Shown here piece after piece: positions 26,583 to 35,190 of a DNA stretch of 64,000 bases. Position numbers and translations under genes: made by a program. The notes beneath the pieces were generated by a model. That model was not told where the DNA came from. It was given only the letters and a program-made list of their open reading frames with translations, and made no database searches. The number at the start of each line of letters is the position of its first letter. Position 1 is the stretch's first letter. Source of the DNA: G963674685 sp964591275 (lineage in GTDB: Bacteria; Lernaellota; Lernaellaia; JACKCT01); contig CAZQAE010000019.1 in the NCBI GenBank assembly GCA_964591275.1, positions 8,648 through 72,647 of the forward strand, read 5' to 3'.

Positions 26583-28558
26583 ATGTCGAAAAACCGCTTG
26601 TATCTTGCCGGACTCTTTTTACTAATTATTGCGATTCTCTTTGCCTTAAACATTGCCTTCGCGCAATTCGACGAATTTTCTTACGAAGAAAATGATATGT
26701 CGGTCCCCGGGTCGAAGGAACCGATAACCGGCGAGCTTCAACTAAATCAATATGACTCAGAAAATTCCTTGACTAATCCTGATGTCGCAATTCGCGAAGA
26801 TGGGAGTTTCGTGGCAACCTGGACGTATGCCAACACAGCAATACGATACAGATTGTTTCAAGCAAGCGGTCTTCCAGCGGGAGCAGAAAGGACAGCCAAC
26901 GACTATTACGATGACGATCAAAAATTACCGGCAGTCGCCACGGATTCGGCGGGAAATTTTGTTATTGTATGGCAATCCGAAGATCAGGATGGCGACCAAT
27001 ATGGCATCTTCGGCCAGCGCTTCAGTGCAAATGGCGAAAAAGCCGGAGATGAGTTCCCAATCAACTCCATCACCGGCGATACACAACTCAATCCTTGCGT
27101 TGCCATGGACGCCGCGGGCAATTTCGTTGTCGCCTGGTATTCGCAGCATGTAAGCCCTCGTGACATATTCGCAAGGCGTTTTGACGCAAGCGGCAACCCC
27201 CTCGCCCCGGAATGGCGCATCAATGGCTATGAGGGAGAAGGGATCGGCGCTATTTTCCCCGCAATTGCCATGAACGCCACCGGTCGTTTTGTGATTGCGT
27301 ATGTACATCAGGGCAGCCCGGCGGGTACGCAGACGCACGCACAGATATACGATGAAGACGGGCAAAGCGTCGGAACGCATTTTCAAGCTAGTGAAACGGA
27401 ATCCTATAACCACCCACCAGCCGTGGGAATCGATGCGGCAGGAAACTTTGCAATCGCCTGGGAACATTTGGACGTAACATTTTGGGAAATCTACGGACGG
27501 CGGTTTGATGCCGCTGGAAACGCCATGGAAAGCGAATTTCAGGCTAACACATATGCAACTGATATCCAAAGAAGTCCTGATCTTGCAATGGATTCAAGCG
27601 GCAACTTTATTATCGTCTGGCAGTCTAATTTTCAGGACGGAGATGAACATGGTATATACGCTCAGCGATATAAAAGCGACGGTGCCGCCGTTGGCTCCGA
27701 GTTTATGATCCATGAAATTCCTGCCGGAAATCAGGAAGAACCGGCAATTGCCCTAGGTGATAATGCCGATTTCGTCGCAGTTTGGGAATCCAGTGACTGG
27801 GTTTCCCGAGTAACGGAATATAGCGTTATGGGGCGTATCTTCGGCAACTATTGCTACGTCCATGCCGACTGCGACGACGGGGATGTCTGCACGGACAATT
27901 TCTGCGACCTCAATGGCGAATGTTATTTNNNNNNNNNNATTTAGTAAACAACGAAAGCGTATGTGACAACGGAATTTTCTGCGATGGTTTGGACACATGC
28001 GTTGACGGAGACTGCACAATACACGCGGGCAATCCATGCGATTTCGACGAAACCTGCGACGAGGATCTCGACGAGTGCACGGGCGGCGTCGATGATGACG
28101 TGAACGACGATGTCGATGATGACGTGGACGACGACGTAAACGACGACGTAAACGACGATGTTGATGATGACGTGGACGATGACGTGGATGACGACGTAAA
28201 CGACGATGTTGATGACGATGTGAACGATGACGTGGATGACGATGTCAACGATGACGTGGACGATGATGCGGATGATGACGTCAACGATGACGTGAATGAT
28301 GACGTGGACGACGATGCGGATGACGACGTGGACGATGATGACGTGGACGATGATACGGATGATGATGCGGATGACGATGTCGACGATGACGTGAATGATG
28401 ATACGGATGACGAATGCGTGATATGCACATCCTTAGCGGAATGCGTTGAAATATACGGCGATGGCTGGGCCTGCGTGAACGGTTGCTGCGAGCAGGTGGA
28501 AACGCCCCGGTACGCCGACGATGACGATGACAGCGGCGGCGGCGCTTGTTGTGGCTGA
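26583..28558 (+). CDS. Secreted seven-repeat propeller protein with Cys-rich module and Asp-rich CCG tail (interrupted by assembly gap)
   Basis: AGGAG precedes the ATG. A cleavable signal (to about A-F-A/Q) is followed by seven repeats of about 50 residues with the core A-x-D-x-x-G-N-F-V-x-x-W, as in a seven-bladed beta propeller (bases about 26770-27840). A Cys-rich module follows (D-C-D-D-G-D-V-C-T-D-N-F-C, then C-D-N-G-I-F-C-D-G). Next comes a tract of 4-residue units D-D-D-V / N-D-D-V (28089-28400), then a second Cys cluster (W-A-C-V-N-G-C-C) and an Asp stretch ending G-G-G-A-C-C-G-stop. A run of 10 N at 27929-27938 breaks the frame. If the N are removed and the ATTT present on both sides is merged, one ORF of 653 codons results. 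No lipobox. Confidence 0.85.
27929..27938. other. Assembly gap (10 N), apparently a 4-base contig overlap
   Basis: ATTT stands immediately before the N run and ATTT immediately after it. Collapsing these 14 bases to nothing extra (one ATTT kept) restores the reading frame across the gene, giving C-Y-L-V-N-N-E-S across the junction. The gap is therefore most likely a scaffolding placeholder rather than missing sequence. Confidence 0.85.
28089..28400 (+). repeat. 12-bp coding repeat encoding D-D-D-V / N-D-D-V units
   Basis: Some 25 units of 12 bases encode four-residue steps with three Asp (or Asn-Asp-Asp) and one small residue, mainly Val, less often Ala or Thr. GAC and GAT alternate irregularly and all four Val codons are used, so the peptide period is much better kept than the DNA period. 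Confidence 0.85.
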
Positions 28559-28694
28559 ATGATTAGCTCAATTGAAAATTTTTCGACACGATTTAACCCA
28601 TTCGCCAGACGCAGTGTCTGCATAAGGCGAGACGGTTTGAAAGACAAAATTCACTAGGGCGGCGAAAGTCGAACAAACGCAGAAGGAGATGAAA

Positions 28695-29231
28695 ATGAAA
28701 CGCACAATCATTATTTCAACGGTTATTTTGGCAGTGGTCGCCCTGACGGTCCTGCCGGCGATGGCCCAAAGGGGAAACGGTCGCGGGCAACGTATGGGCG
28801 GCATGGGACCAGGCATGGGCATAGGCATGGGATCAGGCATGGGCATCGGCGTGCTTCTGCGTCATCCGGAAATGGCGAAAGAAGCAGGCGTGACTGACGA
28901 TCAGATGGAAAAACTCGGCGACCTGATGAAAAAGCACCAGCACGACATGATCGACGGGCGCGACGAGGTCCAGGATGCAAAAGCCGAATTGGATGAACTT
29001 CTGGCCCAGGAGAATCTCGACACGAAGGCCATCGACAAGGCGACGCAGGATTTTTCCAATGTTCAAGGAAAAATGCTCAAGCTCAGGACGAACCACATGA
29101 TGGAGATCAGAGAAATTCTCAGCGCAGAGCAAATCCAGAAAATCGATGAACTCGCCCAAGACAAGCGGGCCTTACGGCGCAGCAACAGACGTCAAAGGGT
29201 TCGCAAGACCGTAGTCGATCCCTGGGAATGA
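28695..29231 (+). CDS. Spy/CpxP-like periplasmic protein
   Basis: The start is ATG 28695, six bases after AAGGAG; the ATG at 28689 touches that site and is less likely. The 178-residue product has a cleavable signal (M-K-R-T-I-I-I-S-T-V, ending A-M-A/Q), a Gly/Met-rich segment of G-M-G-x repeats (residues about 32-52), then a helical domain with V-T-D-D-Q-M-E-K-L and I-L-S-A-E-Q-I-Q-K-I, variants of the paired L-T-x-x-Q motifs of the Spy/CpxP/ZraP group. These act as periplasmic chaperones or metal sensors. The Met/Gly run could bind Cu or Zn, which is inference. A strong terminator follows. Confidence 0.8.
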   Translation: MKRTIIISTVILAVVALTVLPAMAQRGNGRGQRMGGMGPGMGIGMGSGMGIGVLLRHPEMAKEAGVTDDQMEKLGDLMKKHQHDMIDGRDEVQDAKAELDELLAQENLDTKAIDKATQDFSNVQGKMLKLRTNHMMEIREILSAEQIQKIDELAQDKRALRRSNRRQRVRKTVVDPWE

Positions 29232-29277
29232 GCCAATACGAAAAACGAAGGGGCAACTTCGTAACCGTCTGAAAGGA

Positions 29278-29312
29278 AAATCCCTTCCCGAAATCGGGAA
29301 GGGATTTTTTTC
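29278..29312. terminator. Strong bidirectional rho-independent terminator
   Basis: Bases 29281-29292 (ATCCCTTCCCGA) pair perfectly with 29295-29306, extended by A/T pairs, and are followed by a T run on the plus strand with an A run before the stem. It sits between the convergent Spy-like and acyl-CoA dehydrogenase genes and can serve both. Confidence 0.92.
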
Positions 29313-29332
29313 ATTTTCGCTTCAAAATGCTT

Positions 29333-31165
29333 TTATAGAATCGCCTCAAGGCAACTTTTGTCGGCGGATGCAATGCCCGCCGCGATGGAATGTACCTCCG
29401 GGACAACGTTTTTCATGAAAAATCGAGCCGTCAGTTTTTTGTTGTAGTAAAAGGCTCCTTCAGTGTTGTCCGCAGCGAAGGCCGCAGCATCGTCGGCGCC
29501 CTTTTCCGCCATGAGGCTCCCCAGTTTTCGCGCGGCGATGACGGCCTGCTCTAAAAGCAGTTTTGCGCAGATGAGGTGCCCCGCCGCCTTCAAAAAGGGC
29601 GTGGCTGACAAAACCGGGAAGATCGGATCAGAGCTGGCCGCGCCCATGAACTGCATGGCGATATCAGCAATTTTATCCCTGGCCGCAGCCAGATCCTTGA
29701 AAAGATCGGCCAGTTCCTCGTACTCGCAGCCACCGTCGATAAACGAAGCCATGTCGGACATAAAGGTCATGAACAGGGCACCGCCTTTGGAACCCAGCTT
29801 GCGACCCACGAGATCGAGAGCCTGCACGCCGTTCGTGCCTTCATAGATGGCGGAAATTTTCGCGTCGCGCAGGTATTGTTCTACGCCGTACTCCCTGCAG
29901 TATCCCACGCCACCCATAACCTGAATCGCGTCGGACGCCGCCTCGAAGCAGCGATCGGTCGGGTACGCTTTGACGATGGGTGTGATAAATTCCAGCATGT
30001 AGCCGGCTTTTGTGCGCTCCTCGTCGTCTTCAGAGTGATCGTAAAGATCGTGCATTTTCGCAGCGAAGAAAATCAGGGCTCGCCCCGCTTCGCTATTGGC
30101 CTTCATGCCCATCAACATGCGGCGCACGTCAGGATGCTCAATAATGGCAACGCGTGGGGCATCCGAATCCTTAAAAGACAGAACATGCGTGCCCTGTATG
30201 CGTTCCTTGGCGTAGTCCAGCGCCATCCGTTGCACGGCTCCGGTGATGGAATTTCCCTGCATTCCGATGCCGATACGCGCCTCGTTCATCATGCTGAACA
30301 TCAGCCGGATGCCGTCGCCCTCGTTGCCGATGATCCAGCCTTTGCAATTCTTATTGTCCCCAAAGTTGAGCATGCACGTCGCCGAAGCGTGAATACCCAT
30401 CTTTTCTTCGATCTTTGTGCAGGCAACGTCGTTGGGGTCGCCCAGATTTCCGTTTTCGTCAACGCGAATTTTCGGTATCATGAACATGCTCAGGCCCTTG
30501 ATGCCTTTGGGCGATCCGTCGGCGCGGCCAAGAACCATGTGAATAATGTTTTCCGTAAGATCGTGATCGCCGCTTGTAATGAACATCTTCGTGCCGACGA
30601 TGCTGTAAGAGCCGTCGTCGTTTTTGAAGCCTTTCGTGGCGATATCGCCTAGGGCGGTTCCCACATTCGCTTCGGTCAGGCACATGGTTCCAGACCATTG
30701 ACCGCTAACCAGCTTCTCTAAATAAAGACTTTGCATCTCCTCGGTTCCATTCTCGCCGAGAAGCTTAATCACAGTGCCCGTCAGGCCGGGTGTAAAAGAG
30801 AAGGAGCAATTTGCGCCGACCATGGCTTCGTGCGAGGCCGCCTGCAACAGCCCCGGCAAGCCCTGCCCTCCCCAGCGGACAGGAACAGTAACGGCATTCC
30901 ACCCCGCCTCGCAATATTGTTTGTAGAGGTCGTGATACATATCCGGCATTTTCACAACGCCATCTTCGTGCCTGACTCCCTGTTCATCCGCCGGCAGGTT
31001 CGTCGGCGCTATTTTTTCCGTTGCGAACTTGATGGCCTCGCTGACGACCATTTTATAAAGCTCCCCGTCGTGCTCGGCAAAAGGTTTAAGTTTCGTCAGG
31101 GATTCAATATCGAACTGCTCGAACAGGCAAAATAAAACATCGCGCTCGTCAATGGAGTAACCCAT
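29333..31165 (-). CDS. Acyl-CoA dehydrogenase, long (DmdC-like) type
   Basis: The ATG is preceded by GGAGGT. The 610-residue flavoprotein has the core motifs of the family: L-T-E-A-N-V-G-T-A-L (FAD-binding), M-F-I-T-S-G-D-H, and the C-terminal Q-V-M-G-G-V-G-Y and I-Y-E-G-T-N-G-V-Q-A. The extra N-terminal and C-terminal helices place it with the approximately 600-residue enzymes that include 3-methylmercaptopropionyl-CoA dehydrogenase and broad fatty-acyl-CoA dehydrogenases. It oxidises an acyl-CoA to the 2-enoyl-CoA and passes electrons to ETF. The substrate cannot be told. No ETF or hydratase gene lies nearby. Confidence 0.93.
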   Translation of the reverse strand: MGYSIDERDVLFCLFEQFDIESLTKLKPFAEHDGELYKMVVSEAIKFATEKIAPTNLPADEQGVRHEDGVVKMPDMYHDLYKQYCEAGWNAVTVPVRWGGQGLPGLLQAASHEAMVGANCSFSFTPGLTGTVIKLLGENGTEEMQSLYLEKLVSGQWSGTMCLTEANVGTALGDIATKGFKNDDGSYSIVGTKMFITSGDHDLTENIIHMVLGRADGSPKGIKGLSMFMIPKIRVDENGNLGDPNDVACTKIEEKMGIHASATCMLNFGDNKNCKGWIIGNEGDGIRLMFSMMNEARIGIGMQGNSITGAVQRMALDYAKERIQGTHVLSFKDSDAPRVAIIEHPDVRRMLMGMKANSEAGRALIFFAAKMHDLYDHSEDDEERTKAGYMLEFITPIVKAYPTDRCFEAASDAIQVMGGVGYCREYGVEQYLRDAKISAIYEGTNGVQALDLVGRKLGSKGGALFMTFMSDMASFIDGGCEYEELADLFKDLAAARDKIADIAMQFMGAASSDPIFPVLSATPFLKAAGHLICAKLLLEQAVIAARKLGSLMAEKGADDAAAFAADNTEGAFYYNKKLTARFFMKNVVPEVHSIAAGIASADKSCLEAIL

Positions 31166-31400
31166 AAAATACCTCCTCCAGTGGAATCATTTGTCTTGAT
31201 TTACGCCGCCACCGTTATCGCCCACCATGAATTGCGAGCGTATTTTAATGGCGAGTCGGCATTATGCCATCAGCGACCCAAGTGTCAATTGCCCCACCGA
31301 TAATGCTGAAAGTTTGAATTGCATGGGCAATTGTATTATACGGCGCAAACGCACCAGGCTGCGCAGCCTGTCGCTCTCTTTGAAGAAATGAGATGGCAAT

Positions 31401-31952
31401 ATGAGCAAACTTGAACCGCACTACCTGAATGTCCAACCCGATGATCTGCCAAAAATCGAGCGCAATCCGGTGAGTGTCGTTTTGGACAACATCCGTAGCG
31501 CATTCAATGTTGGTTCCATATTCCGCACTTCCGACGCGGCAGCCGTGGAACACTTGCACCTGTGCGGTATGACGGCCTATCCACCGAACGTAAAGCTGGG
31601 GAAAACCGCGCTAGGAGCAATGGATTACGTTCCGTGGACCTACTATGAACAAACAACGACTGCCCTCGCTGAGTTTCGGACCAGGGGCGTTCACATTGTT
31701 GCCGTCGAAGTTACCGACAATGCCGTATCCTATCTGGATTTCGACTGGCCCAAACCCGTCGCCGTGGTTTTTGGCCACGAAGTGCGAGGCGTGCATGCCG
31801 ACCTGATGGCGCAATGTGATTCCATCGTAGCCATCCCCATGGTCGGCTTCAAAAACAGTGTGAACGTTGCCACTGCGTATGGGATCATTCTCTACGAGAT
31901 TCTTCGGCGCTGGGGCGCGTTTGAAAAAGTAACCAGCCAAAACAATCGTTGA
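31401..31952 (+). CDS. SpoU/TrmH family RNA 2'-O-methyltransferase
   Basis: The 183-residue SPOUT enzyme shows motif 1 (D-N-I-R-S-A-F-N-V-G-S-I-F-R, residues about 29-42), motif 2 (V-V-F-G-H-E-V-R-G) and motif 3 (I-P-M-V-G-F-K-N-S-V-N-V-A-T-A). These build the knotted SAM site and the catalytic Arg. Such enzymes methylate riboses in tRNA or rRNA; the exact position cannot be predicted. The short length without an N-terminal substrate domain fits TrmH/TrmL-like tRNA enzymes. It stands alone. Confidence 0.92.
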   Translation: MSKLEPHYLNVQPDDLPKIERNPVSVVLDNIRSAFNVGSIFRTSDAAAVEHLHLCGMTAYPPNVKLGKTALGAMDYVPWTYYEQTTTALAEFRTRGVHIVAVEVTDNAVSYLDFDWPKPVAVVFGHEVRGVHADLMAQCDSIVAIPMVGFKNSVNVATAYGIILYEILRRWGAFEKVTSQNNR

Positions 31953-32099
31953 GCTTTTTCCAATCGACCAACTTTTTCCTTTCACGAAATCAACCAAGCA
32001 TATATTATTCCAGAGAGCGCTCCGAATAACTCGGAGGGGAAATGTCAGTCAATGGAATTGGAAATGAGGGATAAAGGTAAATATTTCAGCATAAAATAA

Positions 32100-32124
32100 A
32101 TAACCCCGGCATGGCCGAGGTTAT
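32100..32124 (-). terminator. Terminator-like hairpin after the HU gene
   Basis: ATAACC pairs with GGTTAT, then one mismatch, then CGGC with GCCG around a 3-base loop. On the minus strand the stem is followed by TTATTTTATG. It lies 75 bases past the HU stop and could also end the plus-strand SpoU transcript. Confidence 0.6.
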
Positions 32125-32198
32125 AACTTTACATTTTTTGCTACAGGTCACACCGACGCTACTATTCCGCCGAGCCATCTCACGACATATGACGGACG

Positions 32199-32504
32199 CT
32201 ATACCTTGGGCGGAACGATGGAATCTTTGCAGGCCTTGAGAAGACGCATCTTGGCGACAGTTTTGGCCTTGATTTTCATAGACTCACCGGTCTTCGGGTT
32301 ACGACCCATGCGTGCTTTACGACGCACCTTTGTCAGTTTTCCGATGCCGGGCAAAGTGAAGGCTCCAACCTTTTTGGTCTGCGTGTAGGCCAGATTGGCA
32401 TACTCATCCATGTAGGCGGCAGCCTCTTTTTTCGTGATGCTAAACTTCTCGGCGAAATGAGCGACGATCTGTGTTTTGGTCATGGGTTTTTTTTCGGTTG
32501 CCAT
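32199..32504 (-). CDS. HU family DNA-binding protein
   Basis: AAGGAG lies eight bases before the ATG at 32504; the longer reading is unlikely. The 101-residue product has the HU/IHF fold: helices with T-K-T-Q-I-V-A-H-F-A-E-K, then G-A-F-T-L-P-G-I-G-K-L and the DNA-contacting arm G-R-N-P-K-T-G-E-S-M-K-I-K-A-K. The L-P-G-I-G-K segment and A-R-M-G-R-N-P place it with the HU-like proteins of proteobacteria and relatives rather than with IHF. It bends DNA and compacts the nucleoid. Confidence 0.93.
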   Translation of the reverse strand: MATEKKPMTKTQIVAHFAEKFSITKKEAAAYMDEYANLAYTQTKKVGAFTLPGIGKLTKVRRKARMGRNPKTGESMKIKAKTVAKMRLLKACKDSIVPPKV

Positions 32505-32681
32505 TCGCAATCTCCTTAAGAAAAACAGTGTTGGGGTTCGTTGGTTCCACAAGTAATTAGACACGCAAAAAACGAAAGGTCAAGAAAAAAAAACACTGAA
32601 AATCGTTCAAAGGGGCATTTTTACGGGTTATTTGGCGATTCATGGCCGCAAAAGGTCTTAAATTGGGGCTTTGGGGGATTT

Positions 32682-33356
32682 TCAGTTCTCTTTTTCGAAG
32701 TCTTTCCGGCGAGGCAAGCCTCCCTGCAGAGGATCGCCCACGTACTTAACCTTGACTTCTCCGAATGGGTGCAAGCCTTTGTTGGAGAAGGGATAAATGA
32801 CTTTGCTTCCCTTGGCGTGCGTCGCAAACCGGAACTCTGATTCATTGCCTTTGTAGAACTTGAAAGTAATTTCCGGGGATGCAGCGATTTCCGGATCGAT
32901 CTCCAGAAGTCCCGCAAGATCATTTGCGTATTTCTTGTTGGCAAGGAAGTATCGTTGTTGGACAGTCTTTGCGGACTGTCCCGCTTTAAGAGCCTGCAAG
33001 TCCTTCGAATCGTCGAAATCGCCTTTGAAAAAAGCCACACTTTTCAGGCTCCCAAAAGCGAGGGCAATGACGAGGGAAATTGTGGGCAACCATGTCCAGG
33101 CGCGGTAGTCTGACCATGATTTGCTGTGGATCGAATCGATGGTCCTAAAAATCACATAGGAAAGGGCTATCGCAAAATTTGCGATAAAAAAGAAAGGCGC
33201 GCAAAGACCATATAGCCATTCCAAACTCTTCGGAACGCCCCCCTGCCCCGCGAAGACCGCTCCCAGGGCCATCCACCCCGCCAGAGCCAGGAAGGTCATC
33301 GCCTTCAGCAGGCGCGGCGCTTTAACCCGATCCGGTTTTTTTATTGTCTCGTTCAT
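32682..33356 (-). CDS. Membrane protein with pilin-like C-terminal segment, unknown function
   Basis: The start at 33356 (MNETIKKPDRVKAP) lies eight bases after the stop of the upstream lipoprotein gene; no strong ribosome site is seen. The 224-residue product has three hydrophobic segments in the first 110 residues, then a soluble part with Q-Q-R-Y-F-L-A-N-K-K-Y-A-N-D-L-A-G-L, a pattern common in the globular domain of type IV pilin-like proteins, and a Lys/Gly-rich end. No prepilin cleavage site is present, so it is not a normal pilin. Probably co-transcribed with the CXXCH lipoprotein. Function is unknown. Confidence 0.6.
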   Translation of the reverse strand: MNETIKKPDRVKAPRLLKAMTFLALAGWMALGAVFAGQGGVPKSLEWLYGLCAPFFFIANFAIALSYVIFRTIDSIHSKSWSDYRAWTWLPTISLVIALAFGSLKSVAFFKGDFDDSKDLQALKAGQSAKTVQQRYFLANKKYANDLAGLLEIDPEIAASPEITFKFYKGNESEFRFATHAKGSKVIYPFSNKGLHPFGEVKVKYVGDPLQGGLPRRKDFEKEN

Positions 33357-33364
33357 GATGCTTA

Positions 33365-33772
33365 TTATTTCAGCGCGCAATCGATCCAGGCGATGATGTC
33401 GTCCCTTTCAATACGGCTCGGCTCTGGCGGGGAGGGAGGCATGCCTCCGCCGTCGAGAAGTCTCGTTCTGATCCCCTCTCCCTGAGTCAGAACGTTTTCC
33501 TGCGTATCGTAGTTTGCGCCGTCCGGCGCGCCGTTTCGTTCTCCTGAAACTGCGTTGACCGAATGACAACGTAAACAATAATCGTCGAGAAACGGTTTGA
33601 TGTTTTCGTTGAAGGTCACGCCGCAGATCACTTCATTGCCATCGTCATCGGCGGCGCTGTCATCGTCTGCGTCTTCAACATCCTCAACCTCAGTATCGCT
33701 GCAGGAAAGAAGCGATAGAAGGGAAAGAGAAAGAAGACACGGCAAAAGCAAGCAGATAAAAATTTGTTTCAT
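33365..33772 (-). CDS. Lipoprotein with short acidic linker and a CXXCH (cytochrome c-like) site
   Basis: The start at 33772 (MKQIFICLLLPCLL) puts a clear type II signal first, ending L-L-S-C. An acidic linker follows directly (E-V-E-D-V-E-D-A-D-D-D-S), as in the other Asp-rich proteins here. The rest has I-K-P-F-L-D-D-Y-C-L-R-C-H-S, a single heme c attachment motif, and G-G-G-M-P-P-S-P-P, where the Met could be the distal ligand. The layout resembles the short cytochrome c-like domains that recruit a heme near the membrane. The 135-residue product would be an outer- or inner-membrane lipoprotein facing the periplasm. Heme binding is inferred from the motif only. Confidence 0.75.
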   Translation of the reverse strand: MKQIFICLLLPCLLSLSLLSLLSCSDTEVEDVEDADDDSAADDDGNEVICGVTFNENIKPFLDDYCLRCHSVNAVSGERNGAPDGANYDTQENVLTQGEGIRTRLLDGGGMPPSPPEPSRIERDDIIAWIDCALK

Positions 33773-34008
33773 CAGCGGCACTGAATCAGGCGATTTGTAT
33801 CGGTGCATCGGAACCTCCGTTTATTCCAAAGGCGAATTTCCTCTTTGTTCGCGGCTTGCCAGCGGAAAGTCAAGTCATATCATTTTGAAAGAAAAATTCT
33901 TTTTGTTGATCGAGTCTTGAAAAATGAATAAACAAGCGGATGAAATTGGGTGGTGAAAACCATAAATATTCGCTAAAAAGGATTACCTGACCGCTATGGA
34001 GGAAAACT

Positions 34009-35181
34009 TTGGCGAACGATGAAGGACACTTCGAACTCATTACGACCGATGAACGCTTTGACGAATTGGAAGAAGACTGGATCCGACTTCATGGCGCCTC
34101 AACCGCCGATTCCCTTTTTTGTTCCTACCCGTGGATGCGCACATGGTGGCGATTTTATAACAACCTTGGGGAATTGCGCATCCTGACCCTGCGACGAAAC
34201 CAGGAACTCGTCGGCGTCGCGCCGTTTTTTCTTCGCCGTATGTCGGCCCGCAACATCGAAGTGGAAATGGTGGGCGAGAGGCGATTCCTTCTCCCAACGC
34301 AGGGCTTGCATTATAAAGTTCTTCAACTCCTTGGCAGCGGGCAGGTTTGCTCGGATTTCCTCGGTTTCATTGCACATAAAGATGATGTGGATTTGATTTG
34401 GACTGAGCTATACAGCCATTTGCAACGCAATATCAAGGGCTACGACATTCTGCATATGGCTAATATCGACGAGGATACGCAGGGGTTTAAAGGCCTGCAG
34501 TACGCCGCCATGCGCGTACGCAACGCGCGATACAGCACGCAGTATAAAGCGCCCTATGCAGCCCTTCCCGGAACTTATGACGACTACCTCTACACCTTGT
34601 CCAAAAAAAGCCGGTACAACGCCCGAAAAAAGATCAAACAGATCGCGGTGCATCACGACCTGAAGCACGCCTTTCACAAAGACACTGAAACTCTCGACGC
34701 CGCAATGGATCTTTTTTACGATCTTCACCTGCAGCGCTGGAAAGCCGAAGGGCAGGACGGCGTCTTTACGACGGCGCCCATGCGGGACTTTCACAAGGCC
34801 ATGGCCGCCGAAGGTCTCAGGCGCGGTTGGCTGCGTCTGAGCTTTCTGTCGCTGGACGGCAAACCCGTTTTTTGCACTTACGGTTACCAGGTGGGCGCCA
34901 GCGCATACCTGTATCAGCAGGGCGGATCGCCCGAATATCCCAATTTCAATCTCGGTTACGCGGCCCTGGCTTTTTCCATCGAAGACGCTTGTGAAAACGG
35001 CGCCGACGGTTATGATTTTCTGCGCGGCGAGCAGGGATACAAGCTGCACTGGGCTAAAAACTCACGGCAGCTCGTTCAGTTCATCGGCGGACGCTCGCTA
35101 AAATCCGTGCCCTTTTTCGCACGCTCATTTTTCAACACCGATCCACAGTTCAGAAATTTCATCAAGCGATTCATTGACTAA
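34009..35181 (+). CDS. GNAT-fold acyltransferase (BioF2/CelD-like, PF13480 type)
   Basis: The start is TTG at 34009 with GGAGGA five bases upstream. The 390-residue protein has two GNAT-like halves: an N-terminal half with F-C-S-Y-P-W-M-R-T-W-W and a C-terminal half containing S-K-K-S-R-Y-N-A-R-K-K, D-L-H-L-Q-R-W, G-K-P-V-F-C-T-Y-G-Y and Y-D-F-L-R-G-E-Q-G-Y-K. The latter are typical of the BioF2-like acetyltransferase group related to FemABX peptidyltransferases, often found in exopolysaccharide loci. Nine bases separate it from the next gene, so they form an operon. The acceptor is unknown. Confidence 0.8.
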   Translation: MANDEGHFELITTDERFDELEEDWIRLHGASTADSLFCSYPWMRTWWRFYNNLGELRILTLRRNQELVGVAPFFLRRMSARNIEVEMVGERRFLLPTQGLHYKVLQLLGSGQVCSDFLGFIAHKDDVDLIWTELYSHLQRNIKGYDILHMANIDEDTQGFKGLQYAAMRVRNARYSTQYKAPYAALPGTYDDYLYTLSKKSRYNARKKIKQIAVHHDLKHAFHKDTETLDAAMDLFYDLHLQRWKAEGQDGVFTTAPMRDFHKAMAAEGLRRGWLRLSFLSLDGKPVFCTYGYQVGASAYLYQQGGSPEYPNFNLGYAALAFSIEDACENGADGYDFLRGEQGYKLHWAKNSRQLVQFIGGRSLKSVPFFARSFFNTDPQFRNFIKRFID

Positions 35182-35190
35182 GGAGAAATC

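Noticed and set aside
28081..28430. Possible CRISPR or tandem DNA array
   Set aside because: The period is 12 bases with no unique spacers, and the repeat is coding.
27910..28647. Long minus-strand frame rich in Ser and Thr (S-S-S-T-S-S-F)
   Set aside because: It is the complement of the Asp-rich tract; GAY codons read as Ser/Thr on the other strand. It has no start signal and runs through the assembly gap.
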